From positions 62,001 through 126,000 of the forward strand of contig JAICUB010000017.1 of NCBI GenBank assembly GCA_025936045.1: DNA of 64,000 nt, given 5' to 3'. A model generated the notes under the pieces. The model searched no databases and was not told the origin of the DNA. It worked only from the letters and a program-made list of their open reading frames with translations. This DNA comes from Polyangiaceae bacterium. GTDB taxonomy: Bacteria > Myxococcota_A > Polyangia > Polyangiales > Polyangiaceae. Of the stretch, positions 55,143 to 64,000 are shown piece by piece (the first letter of the stretch is position 1; each line of letters opens with the position of its first letter). The position numbers were made by a program, and so were the translations under genes.

Positions 55143-55784
55143 ATGCGTCGCTCAGTCCTCGCCGGGGCGTTCCTCGCCGTGCTCGCGTCTCCGCTACCGG
55201 CGCTCGCGCAGCAGAGCGACAACCAGCCCTGGAACGGCGGCTTCGATCAGAAGAACGAGCGGCGCTCGGATTTCGTGTTCGGTCTTTCGCCGAGCCTCGT
55301 GCTCATGGCGGCCGACGGCTATCCGAACGAGGTCTCCAAGATCAACGACCCCGCCTACAAGACCTCGAGCGGCTTCGCGTACGGCCCGGGTTGCCAGGCA
55401 TGGATCGGCGGCGCGCTGCGAGACTGGTTCACCTTCGGCGTCGGCGGAGCGTACCTTCAAGGCGGCAACACGAGCACGCTGACGACGGGCGGCGCGTTCC
55501 TCGTGCACATCGAGGCGTTCCCGTTTTACCGGCTGGGCCTGAAGGACCTCGCCGTGTACGCGAACTTCGGCGCCGGCGGGCTCAGCCTGCACGGGCCTCA
55601 CCACAAGCACGCGGCTGCCGGCTTCGCTTCGATCGGCGGCGGCGGCATCGCTTACGAAGTCGCGCGGATAGGGCACTTCGCGTTCGCCCCCACCGCGGAA
55701 TACATGCTGATCGCGAGTCATAGTCTGACGGCGAGTCAGGCGCTGATCGGCGCCCGCGTCGTGTTCTACGGCGGGCCGAGCTGA
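55143..55784 (+). CDS. Secreted/outer-membrane beta-barrel-like protein
   Basis: Signal MRRSVLAGAFLAVLASPLPALAQ; Gly/aromatic-rich alternating segments ending in ALIGARVVFYGGPS. Confidence 0.6.
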   Translation: MRRSVLAGAFLAVLASPLPALAQQSDNQPWNGGFDQKNERRSDFVFGLSPSLVLMAADGYPNEVSKINDPAYKTSSGFAYGPGCQAWIGGALRDWFTFGVGGAYLQGGNTSTLTTGGAFLVHIEAFPFYRLGLKDLAVYANFGAGGLSLHGPHHKHAAAGFASIGGGGIAYEVARIGHFAFAPTAEYMLIASHSLTASQALIGARVVFYGGPS

Positions 55785-55853
55785 CGGCGCGATACGGTGT
55801 TGCGCGAAACGCGCTGAGCAGCCGGCGCGCAGGGCCGGTGCTAGCCTCCGCGC

Positions 55854-57722
55854 ATGCCGTATCGTAGTCAATCGACGTTCTCGGGCCGCAGCATGGCCGG
55901 CGCCCGCTCGCTTTGGCGGGCTACCGGCATGAAAGACGCCGATTTCGAGAAGCCGATCGTCGCCATCGCCAATAGCTTCACCCAGTTCGTGCCCGGCCAC
56001 GTGCACCTGCACGACGTGGGCCAGCGCGTCAAAGAGGTGATCGACGCGGCGGGCGGCTGGGGCGTCGAGTTCGACACCATCGCCGTGGACGACGGCATCG
56101 CGATGGGTCACGGCGGCATGCTGTACTCGCTCCCGAGCCGCGATCTCATCGCCGACAGCGTCGAGTACATGGTGAACGCGCACGCGGCCGACGCGCTCGT
56201 GTGTATCTCGAACTGCGACAAGATCACCCCCGGCATGCTGATGGCGGCGATGCGCCTCGACATTCCGACCATTTTCGTCTCCGGCGGTCCGATGGAAGCC
56301 GGCAAGCTCGTCGGCACGCACGGCCGCGACGGCAAGGCGCTCGTCCGCAAGCTCGACCTCATCGACTCGATGATCGCGGCCGGCGACAGCAAGGTGAGCG
56401 ACGAAGAGCTCGGCGCGATGGAGCGCTCCGCTTGCCCGACGTGCGGCTCTTGCTCCGGCATGTTCACCGCCAACAGCATGAACTGTCTGAACGAGGCGCT
56501 CGGCCTCGCGCTGCCCGGCAACGGCACCTTGCTCGCGACGCATGCCCGGCGCTGGGAGCTCTTCGCAGAAGCCGGAAAGCGCATCGTCGGCATGGCCAAG
56601 CGCTACTGGATCGACGGCGACAAAGGCATCCTGCCGCGCGGGATCGCGACTTTCGAGGCGTTCGAGAACGCGATGGCGCTCGACATCGCGATGGGCGGCT
56701 CGACCAACACCGTGCTCCACATCCTCGCGATCGCGCACGAAGCGGGCGTCGCGTTCGAGATGAAGGACATCGACCGGCTGTCGCGGCGCGTGCCGAACGT
56801 GTGCAAGGTCGCGCCCTCCTCGCACTATCACGTCGAGGACGTGCACCGCGCGGGCGGCATCATGAGCATCCTGGGCGAGCTCGATCGGGCCGGCCTCATT
56901 CACCGCGAAGCGCGCACCGTGCACGCCGAGACGATGGGGGCCGCCATCGATCAGAACGACATCCGGCGTCCGAGCGCGACCCCTGCAGCCAAAGAGCGCG
57001 CCCTCGCGGCGCCGGGCGGCGTGCCCACGAAGGTCGCGTTTTCGCAGGACAAGTACTTCGGCGAAGCCGACGTCGATCGTGAACACGGCTGCATCCGCGA
57101 CGGCGAGCACGCCTACAGCAAGGAAGGCGGGCTCGGCGTGCTCTACGGCAACATCGCCGCGGACGGTTGCATCGTGAAGACGGCCGGCGTCGACGAATCG
57201 ATCTGGAAGTTCGAGGGCCCCGCGCGCGTCTTCCACTCGCAAGAAGCAGCGTGCGACGCGATCATGGCCGACAAAATCAACGCGGGCGACGTCGTCGTCA
57301 TCGTGTACGAGGGACCGAAGGGCGGCCCCGGCATGCAAGAGATGCTGTATCCGACGTCGTTCTTGAAGGGCAAAGGGCTCGGCAAAGCATGCGCTCTCAT
57401 CACCGACGGACGCTTCAGCGGCGGCACGAGCGGTCTCAGCATCGGCCACGTCTCGCCGGAAGCGGGAGAAGGTGGCGTGATCGGGTTGGTCGAAGAAGGC
57501 GATCGCATCCGCATCGACATTCCGGCACGCAGCATCGAGGTGCTGGTCGACGCCGCTACCCTCGCGGCGCGGCGCGAGACGATGGAGGATCGGGGCGCCG
57601 ACGCTTGGCGTCCGAACCGCGACCGCCAGGTGTCGCTGGCTCTCCGCGCCTACGCGCTCATGACGACGAGCGCGGCGCGCGGCGCGATCCGCGATATTTC
57701 GCAGCTCGAGCGCAAGCGCTGA
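55854..57722 (+). CDS. ilvD: Dihydroxy-acid dehydratase
   Basis: [89 protein letters not shown]. Confidence 0.97.
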   Translation: MPYRSQSTFSGRSMAGARSLWRATGMKDADFEKPIVAIANSFTQFVPGHVHLHDVGQRVKEVIDAAGGWGVEFDTIAVDDGIAMGHGGMLYSLPSRDLIADSVEYMVNAHAADALVCISNCDKITPGMLMAAMRLDIPTIFVSGGPMEAGKLVGTHGRDGKALVRKLDLIDSMIAAGDSKVSDEELGAMERSACPTCGSCSGMFTANSMNCLNEALGLALPGNGTLLATHARRWELFAEAGKRIVGMAKRYWIDGDKGILPRGIATFEAFENAMALDIAMGGSTNTVLHILAIAHEAGVAFEMKDIDRLSRRVPNVCKVAPSSHYHVEDVHRAGGIMSILGELDRAGLIHREARTVHAETMGAAIDQNDIRRPSATPAAKERALAAPGGVPTKVAFSQDKYFGEADVDREHGCIRDGEHAYSKEGGLGVLYGNIAADGCIVKTAGVDESIWKFEGPARVFHSQEAACDAIMADKINAGDVVVIVYEGPKGGPGMQEMLYPTSFLKGKGLGKACALITDGRFSGGTSGLSIGHVSPEAGEGGVIGLVEEGDRIRIDIPARSIEVLVDAATLAARRETMEDRGADAWRPNRDRQVSLALRAYALMTTSAARGAIRDISQLERKR

Positions 57723-57737
57723 GGACGGCAACGCGCC

Positions 57738-58667
57738 TCACGCCGCGGCGCCGCGCCGCAACGTGAGCGCGACGCCGGCGAGCACGAGCACGGTGCCGAG
57801 CAGCGTGGTCGCGACGAAGGGCTCGCTGCGGACGGCGCGCCCGAGCAAGAGCGCGATGACGGGCGTCACGTAGCTCACGAGGCTCAGCCGGTACGCCGGC
57901 ACCGTGCGCAAGAGCCACATGTAAGCACCGTACGTGACGACGCTGCCGAACGTCGCCAGATAGACCACGCTGAAGAGCGCGCCCGGCGTGACGCGTACCG
58001 CGCTGCCGCGCTCGAGCAGCGCCGAAAGCGCGAGTAAGACGACGGCGCCGAGCAGCATGGCGTCACGGTTCAAGATCAGCGAGCTCGCGCGGGACGCGCG
58101 GTGCTTGATGAGCGTGGTCGAGAACGTGACCGACAGCGGCGCGAGCAGCAGCAAAAGACCCATGGTGACGGCGCGTTCCCCGCCGCGCGCGATGTCGGTG
58201 CCGAAGAGCGAAGTGACGCCGCCGAACGCGAGCACGAGCCCGAACCATTGCCGGCCGTGGAGACGCTCGGCGCGTGTGACGAAGTGCCCGGTGAGCGCCA
58301 TCAAGAGCGGGAAGGTCGCCCAGAGCACGCTCACGAGCCCCGAGGGGATCACCGTTTCGCACCAATAGACGAGCGCGAAGTTGCCGGCGAACTGGCAGAG
58401 CCCGTGCGCGACGATGACGCTCGCGGGTGGTCGCGAGCCGCCTTCGCGCGCGCCGAGCCAACGCACCAAGAGCGCCATGACCGCGCCCGCGACCGTGAAG
58501 CGCACGCCGGCGCCGAGGAGCGGCGGGAGATCGTCGAGACCCACGCGGATCACGAGCCAGGTGCTGCCCCACACGGCTGAAATCAAGCCCATCCAGCCGT
58601 AGATCACGGCCGGCCGCGGCATGAGCGGTCGCGCGGCGCTGGTGGGGGCTACGGGTGCTTCGGGCAC
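57738..58667 (-). CDS. EamA/DMT-superfamily transporter
   Basis: ~10 TM segments; YGWMGLISAVWGSTWLVIRVGLDDLPPLLGAGVRF; second repeat YAYMWLLRTVPAYRLSLVSYVTPVIALLLG-type. Confidence 0.88.
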   Translation of the reverse strand: MPEAPVAPTSAARPLMPRPAVIYGWMGLISAVWGSTWLVIRVGLDDLPPLLGAGVRFTVAGAVMALLVRWLGAREGGSRPPASVIVAHGLCQFAGNFALVYWCETVIPSGLVSVLWATFPLLMALTGHFVTRAERLHGRQWFGLVLAFGGVTSLFGTDIARGGERAVTMGLLLLLAPLSVTFSTTLIKHRASRASSLILNRDAMLLGAVVLLALSALLERGSAVRVTPGALFSVVYLATFGSVVTYGAYMWLLRTVPAYRLSLVSYVTPVIALLLGRAVRSEPFVATTLLGTVLVLAGVALTLRRGAAA

Positions 58668-58720
58668 GCCTCTCTGACGCTAGTACACGACTCAACCGCC
58701 GTGCGAAAGTGCGAGCGCGC

Positions 58721-60271
58721 ATGGGAGCTCGCGGGTTTCGGTTTCGGCAACTCTACATGTCGGTGGACCGCCGCATCCTCGGCGCGACCCGCATCGCCTA
58801 CGGCGTGGTGCTGCTCTACGACCTCTTGCGCCGCGTGCGCGTCCTCGACCTTTATTACTCGAACGACGGCATCCTCGCGAACCACTACGTCCTCTTCCAA
58901 CCGCAGGATCACCCTCAGTTCTCGTTCCTCTTCCCGTTCTCGACGGGCGGCGAAGTGCGCGTCGCCTTTCTCGGGCTCGGCCTGATTTATACGCTCTACA
59001 CGCTCGGGCTCTTCACTCGCGTGCTGCAAGTCCTCGTGCTCGTCGGGGTGACGAGCCTGAATTCACGCAACTTGTTCGCCGAGGACGGCGGCGTTTCCAC
59101 CCTGATCAACCTCGGACTCTGGAGCGCGTTCTTGCCGCTCGGCGAGCGCTACTCGCTCGACGCGCTCTTGCGCGAAGCACGGCTCCCCACGCTGCGCGCG
59201 CGCGTGGCGCTCCGGCGGCGTCTCGAGAAACCCGTCGTCTCGCTCGCCGTCCTCGCGCTCACGCTGCAAATCATCGTGATCTATCTGCTGAACGCGGTGC
59301 AAAAGACGGGCGCGACGTGGCGTCACGGCGAAGCCGTCCACTACGTGCTCTGGCAAAGCCGCATCTCGACTGATTTCTCCTGGTGGCTCGCGCACCACGA
59401 GCCGAGCTGGTTCTCGCCGCTCGCCTGCCGCGCGACGGTGCTCACGGAATCGGCGATTCCGCTGCTCATCCTGTACCCGTATTCGAGGGTAACGCGCACG
59501 GTCGCGTTCGGACTCTCCGTGGCGCTCCATACGGGCATCGCGCTCATGATGACGCTCGGTCCTTTTTCGTACGCGATGATGGCGCTCGTGCTCACGCGCT
59601 TACCCGAAGAGGCGCTGGTTTGGGTGCGCGAGCGCTTTCCCCGCCGTGTTCGGCTGTGGCTCGCACGCCTGCGTGCGCGGAGCGTGACTGCGATTTCGGC
59701 TCGCGTGCGGCGGGGTGCGACCAGAGCCGCGAGACGGCCGCTGCCGTGGGAGCGCGCGCGTGAGGTAGCGGTGGTCGTTCTGCTGCTCGCGCTCTCCACC
59801 GAGCTCACGCGCGCGAACCCGTACTTCCGGGTGAAGCTGCCGCAGCCCGAGTGGCTGCATACGTTGATCTTCTACCCGCGCTTCACGCAACGCTGGCTGA
59901 TGTTCGCGCCGGAGGCGCCGACGGATGACGGCATCACCCTGATCGACGCGGTCACCCAAGGCGGGCGTCACGTCGATCCGTTCACCGGACGAGCCCCCGA
60001 CTTCTCCCTGCTCGAGAAGGGCCCGCTGCCGCACCCGATCGAGGTCGGCGACTACCTCTTTCAGATCCACTTCGACTTCAACCGAACCTACCGGCACGAG
60101 CTCCAGCGCTACCTCGAGCACTGGCATGAGCACGGCGGGCGAAGCCCCGACGACCGCATCGTGTCGTTCGAGGCCTGGTGGCTCAGCCGCGACACGCCGA
60201 AGCCCGGCTCGGTCGAGGGCGGGCCCATCACGCGCGAGCTCCTCGCGCGGGCTAACTTTCACCACGAGTGA
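58721..60271 (+). CDS. HTTM-domain (vitamin-K-dependent gamma-carboxylase-like) membrane protein
   Basis: DRRILGATRIAYGVVLLYDLLRRVRVLDLYYSNDGILANHYVLF...NSRNLFAEDGGVSTLINLGLWSAFLPLGERYSLD; start uncertain. Confidence 0.85.
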   Translation: MGARGFRFRQLYMSVDRRILGATRIAYGVVLLYDLLRRVRVLDLYYSNDGILANHYVLFQPQDHPQFSFLFPFSTGGEVRVAFLGLGLIYTLYTLGLFTRVLQVLVLVGVTSLNSRNLFAEDGGVSTLINLGLWSAFLPLGERYSLDALLREARLPTLRARVALRRRLEKPVVSLAVLALTLQIIVIYLLNAVQKTGATWRHGEAVHYVLWQSRISTDFSWWLAHHEPSWFSPLACRATVLTESAIPLLILYPYSRVTRTVAFGLSVALHTGIALMMTLGPFSYAMMALVLTRLPEEALVWVRERFPRRVRLWLARLRARSVTAISARVRRGATRAARRPLPWERAREVAVVVLLLALSTELTRANPYFRVKLPQPEWLHTLIFYPRFTQRWLMFAPEAPTDDGITLIDAVTQGGRHVDPFTGRAPDFSLLEKGPLPHPIEVGDYLFQIHFDFNRTYRHELQRYLEHWHEHGGRSPDDRIVSFEAWWLSRDTPKPGSVEGGPITRELLARANFHHE

Positions 60272-60744
60272 TGAGCCCCCTCGACGACGAAGGCTGGATG
60301 GCGGTCGCGCTCGCCGAAGCCGACCTCGCCGCCGCGCACGGCGACGTCCCGGTGGGCGCGGTGGTCGTCGACGCGGGCGGCATGGAGCTCGCGCGCGACC
60401 ACAACCGGCGCGAGCTCCACGCGGACCCGACTGCGCATGCGGAGCTGCTCGCGCTTCGTGCCGCCGCGGCCCGGCGCGGCCACTGGCGGCTCGAAGGCGC
60501 GACCCTGTACGTGACGCTCGAACCGTGCGCCATGTGCGCGGGGGCGCTCGTGAACTCGCGTATCACGCGTGTCGTGTACGGCGCGTTCGATCGGAAAGCC
60601 GGCGCCCTCGCCTCGCTCTTCACGCTCGGCAGTGATACGCGCCTGAATCATCGGTTCGACGTCACGAGCGGCGTGCTCGCGGCGGAGGGCGCACGCCGCC
60701 TCTCGGAGTTCTTCGCCAAGCTGCGGGCCGCCGGCGAGAAATAG
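60268..60744 (+). CDS. tadA: tRNA-specific adenosine-34 deaminase
   Basis: [66 protein letters not shown]. Confidence 0.95.
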   Translation: MMSPLDDEGWMAVALAEADLAAAHGDVPVGAVVVDAGGMELARDHNRRELHADPTAHAELLALRAAAARRGHWRLEGATLYVTLEPCAMCAGALVNSRITRVVYGAFDRKAGALASLFTLGSDTRLNHRFDVTSGVLAAEGARRLSEFFAKLRAAGEK

Positions 60745-60910
60745 CCTGCGACGCGCCGCGTCTCGCAGCGAGAAACCGGAGCGAAATAGGCGGACAATCG
60801 CGGCTTTTCAGGCACCCGCCAAGGTGCTCGGCCTGGCGTTGGATTTCGGGGTGCACGTCGTACTCGTTGTACTAGTGTGCGCCACCCTCATCCCTTCACG
60901 GAGTCGATTC

Positions 60911-61984
60911 ATGAGCGAGCTCAAGAGCATCCAAACCCACCTCGGCGAGAAGGCCAGCTACTACCTCGAGCACGTCTCGAAGACGGTCACGAAGGACCAG
61001 CTGCACCTGCCCTCGCCCACGTTCGTGAACGACGTCTTTTCGAGCTCGGACCGCAGCGCGCAAACGCTGCGCAGCATCGAAGATCTCTTCGGCCACGGGC
61101 GCCTCGCGGGCACCGGCTACGTCTCGATTCTCCCGGTCGATCAGGGCATCGAGCACTCGGGCGGCGCGTCCTTCGCCAAGAACCCCGCCTACTTCGACCC
61201 CGAGAACATCGTGAAGCTCGCGATCGAGGGCGGCTGCAACGCCGTCGCCAGCACCTTCGGCGTGCTCGGCATGGTCGCCCGCAAGTACGCGCACAAGATC
61301 CCGTTCATGGTGAAGTTCAACCACAACGAGCTCCTCACCTACCCGAACAAGGCGGAGCAGATCACCTGGGGCACCATCAAGGAGTGCTGGGACATGGGGT
61401 GCACCGCGGTCGGCGCCACCGTCTACTTCGGCTCGGCGGACGCCTCGCGGCAGATCGTCGAGGTCTCGAACATGTTCCAGCAGGCGCACGAGCTCGGCAT
61501 GGCGACGGTGCTCTGGTGCTACCTCCGCAACAGCGCCTTCAAGGTCGGCAGCACCGACTACCACCTCTCGGCGGACCTCACGGGCCAGGCGAACCACCTC
61601 GGCGTCACCATGCACGCCGACATCATCAAGCAAAAGCTCCCGGAAAATAACGGCGGCTTCAAGGCGCTGAACAGCGGCTCCTCCTCCTACGGCAAGCTCG
61701 ACGAGCGCATCTACACGGAGCTCACGAGCGACCACCCGATCGACCTAACCCGCTATCAGGTCATCAACTGCTACATGGGCCGCGCGGGGCTCATCAACTC
61801 GGGCGGCGCCTCGGGCAAGAACGACTTCGGCGAGGCCGTCACGACCGCCGTCATCAACAAGCGCGCCGGCGGCATGGGCCTCATCAGCGGCCGCAAGGCC
61901 TTCCAGCGCCCGATGGCCGAAGGCGCGAAGCTCCTCCAGACGATTCAAGACGTGTACCTCTGCAAGGAAGTCACCGTCGCCTGA
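60911..61984 (+). CDS. Class I fructose-bisphosphate aldolase (FbaB/DhnA family)
   Basis: [88 protein letters not shown]. Confidence 0.93.
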   Translation: MSELKSIQTHLGEKASYYLEHVSKTVTKDQLHLPSPTFVNDVFSSSDRSAQTLRSIEDLFGHGRLAGTGYVSILPVDQGIEHSGGASFAKNPAYFDPENIVKLAIEGGCNAVASTFGVLGMVARKYAHKIPFMVKFNHNELLTYPNKAEQITWGTIKECWDMGCTAVGATVYFGSADASRQIVEVSNMFQQAHELGMATVLWCYLRNSAFKVGSTDYHLSADLTGQANHLGVTMHADIIKQKLPENNGGFKALNSGSSSYGKLDERIYTELTSDHPIDLTRYQVINCYMGRAGLINSGGASGKNDFGEAVTTAVINKRAGGMGLISGRKAFQRPMAEGAKLLQTIQDVYLCKEVTVA

Positions 61985-62092
61985 CTCACGGCCGACGCTC
62001 GCGCGGGCGAGCGTCGAAAACTTCCGCGCCGGCAGCGTTGCAAACGACGTTGTTCGGCGCGGAGTCGTATTTGGGGGATCGCGAGCCGGAGT

Positions 62093-64000
62093 TCACGGCT
62101 CCGCGTCGTCGTCGTCTTCGAGCGGCAGCCTATGGTGTTTGGTGATTGAGGCGGGCTCGGTGTCGTCGAGATCGCGGTCCTCGCTCGCGCCGTTCCCCTT
62201 TCGAAACGCGAGCTCCTCGGCGAGGCCCGCTTCGAGCTCGTCGTCCGTGATGCGATCGTGGTCCCTGGCGATGTGCATCAGCTTCTTCAGGTACTCGGCC
62301 CAGTGCGGCATCAGTCGCCCGTCGGGCTCGAAGTGCTGGCGCGTCGGGTCGGGCAGGATCGAAGCCAGATACAGCGCCTGGGCGAGCGAGAGCTGGCGCG
62401 CGTCCTCGTCGAAGTAGTAACGCGCGGCCTCACCGATGCCGTAAATTCCGGGACCGAGCTCAACGACGTTCAGGTAAAGCTCCATGAGCTCGCGCTTCGA
62501 CAGCCTCGACTCGAGCAGCATGGTGAGGACGGCCTCCTCGATTTTCCGCGACAGGGTCTTCTCCTTGCCGAGGTAGAGGTTCTTGGCGAGCTGCTGACTG
62601 ATGGTGCTCGCTCCGCGGACGAAGCGACCGGCGAGGATGTCGTCGCGCATGGCTTTCTCCATCGCGCGAAAATCGAAGCCGTGGTGCCGGTAAAAGCCGC
62701 CGTCCTCGCAGACGAGCACCCCGACCTCCGCCGCGCGCGGGATGTCGTCGTAGGGGAGCCACTCCGGCGTGCCGGGGCCGGATCGGATGGTCACGGGCAG
62801 CCCTTCGGGGCCTTTCACCTCGCGCGTCCACGCGGAACGGAAGCGATCCGGCGAGAGCTCGGGCGGAGCGGAGACCACGCGGCAGCCGTTTTCGACGTGG
62901 AGCGTGAGCGCCAGCGCGGACGGATGCGCCGAGTCGTAACTGAGCGCGTGGTCGAGCGCGAACGTACCCTCGAGCTTCACGCCGGACGCGTCGTTCAAGA
63001 GCGCGGCCGGAATCGACGCCACCACCGCGCCGCACGACGCGAGCGGCACGCCGCCGGCGACGTGCAGGCGCACGCCGCTTTCGTCGCGCGCGAGCTCGAA
63101 GTTGCCCACCGCTTTCACCTCGCCCACGGTGAGCTCGGTATCACGCAAGCTCACGCGCGAGCCGTCGAGGGCCGCTTCGCCGCTCGTGCGGAACCCGAAT
63201 TTCAGCCCTCGCACCTCGCGCGCGCCGAGCTCGCGCCGCTCGAGCGATAGGTTGGCGAGCGAGCCGCTCCCGGAGCCGCGCACGGTCCCGCCCGCGAGCT
63301 CTACGCGCAAATGCGCTTCGAGGGTCGCCTCGCGCGTGTGGGTCAAGCCGAGCTCTCCGTCCCGCACGCCGAGCGCGGCGAGACTCACGGGGCCGCCTTC
63401 GAGCTCGACGGACGGCGAGTCCGGGCCGAACGGCAGTCTTCCGCGCAGCGCAAGCGCCGTCGCGCCGCTGTTCGAACGTTCGCTCGGCGCCACTTCGAGG
63501 GCGAGAGCGTCCGGCTCACGACGCAAGCTAACCTCACTCGGTCCGAAGCCGAGATGCTCGCCGTGAAAACCGAGCGCGAGCGAAGCGGCGTGAGCCTTCA
63601 CGTCCGCGCCGTTCGGCAGAGCCTGCTTGGCGATCTCGCGCAGCGCTTCGAGCCCGAGCGCGTAGCTCGCCTGCGACGAGGCAGCGTTCGGCGCTGCCGC
63701 GCCCGCGGGATCAGTGGCGGGTGCTGCACGCGCGTTCGTCGAGACGACGTTCGTGCGCCCAAAGACGTCCAGATCGAGCCTGGCGTCCACCCGCGCGAGC
63801 TCGAGCCGCCGGAGCCGCGCCGTGCCCGTCCGCGCCAGCGCGAGCTCGATCCCTCGCGTCTCCGCAGCAGCGCCCGCGCTACGCACGCGCGCTAGATCCA
63901 CGCGCGCAGTGTCCGAGTCCGTGCGTCGCTCCGCGGCGAGCCCCCACGCCTGAACGTTCGAGCTGCGCCGATCGAGCTCGGTCCAGCTGACGGCCAGGCC
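62093..64000 (-). CDS. GT51 peptidoglycan glycosyltransferase domain fused to a long N-terminal domain; partial at right edge
   Basis: CEDGGFYRHHGFDFRAMEKAMRDDILAGRFVRGASTISQQLAKNLYLGKEKTLSRKIEEAVLTMLLESRLSKRELMELYLNVVELGPGIYGIGEAARYYF. Reading frame stays open to base 64000, so the start is outside the window. Confidence 0.9.
   Translation of the reverse strand, partial: GLAVSWTELDRRSSNVQAWGLAAERRTDSDTARVDLARVRSAGAAAETRGIELALARTGTARLRRLELARVDARLDLDVFGRTNVVSTNARAAPATDPAGAAAPNAASSQASYALGLEALREIAKQALPNGADVKAHAASLALGFHGEHLGFGPSEVSLRREPDALALEVAPSERSNSGATALALRGRLPFGPDSPSVELEGGPVSLAALGVRDGELGLTHTREATLEAHLRVELAGGTVRGSGSGSLANLSLERRELGAREVRGLKFGFRTSGEAALDGSRVSLRDTELTVGEVKAVGNFELARDESGVRLHVAGGVPLASCGAVVASIPAALLNDASGVKLEGTFALDHALSYDSAHPSALALTLHVENGCRVVSAPPELSPDRFRSAWTREVKGPEGLPVTIRSGPGTPEWLPYDDIPRAAEVGVLVCEDGGFYRHHGFDFRAMEKAMRDDILAGRFVRGASTISQQLAKNLYLGKEKTLSRKIEEAVLTMLLESRLSKRELMELYLNVVELGPGIYGIGEAARYYFDEDARQLSLAQALYLASILPDPTRQHFEPDGRLMPHWAEYLKKLMHIARDHDRITDDELEAGLAEELAFRKGNGASEDRDLDDTEPASITKHHRLPLEDDDDAEP

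Noticed and set aside
55194-57731. 845-aa minus-strand ORF antisense to ilvD
   Set aside because: Arg/His/Ala-rich shadow of ilvD with no recognisable domain.
58721-60271. Considered as a true vitamin-K-dependent gamma-carboxylase system
   Set aside because: Only the HTTM membrane region is recognisable; no VKOR-like partner in the window.

Overview
The window is a 64-kb, very GC-rich, densely coding chromosomal segment. It looks myxobacterial (Myxococcota), judging from an AgmX/PglI-type protein, a MYXO-CTERM-like tail on a subtilase, ECF sigma/anti-sigma pairs and many Gly/Ser/Thr-rich lipoproteins. Recognisable housekeeping genes are argG, argS, miaA, mutL, rpmA, rplU, leuA plus a divergent lrp-like regulator, ilvD, tadA, a class I FBP aldolase, ggt and gshB. 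There is one tRNA-Arg(ACG). I see no CRISPR array, no phage and no intact transposon. Most interesting is a compact three-gene cassette (16735-18752). Its products have the layout of a type III secretion tip/translocon set: a small coiled-coil protein, a protein with two hydrophobic segments, and a protein with one hydrophobic segment. No T3SS apparatus gene is visible in the window. Other points are: a HAD phosphatase whose catalytic DxDGT motif lies upstream of any canonical start, directly after the rpmA stop; a GH12-like protein with a substituted nucleophile; an orphan Eco57I-like N6-adenine methylase; a ~95-bp duplication that includes the 3' end of the tRNA-Arg; a hairpin-rich non-coding island at ~32.65-32.93 kb; and a GT51 transglycosylase fused to a long N-terminal region. 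All family assignments come from reading motifs by eye; no database search was run.
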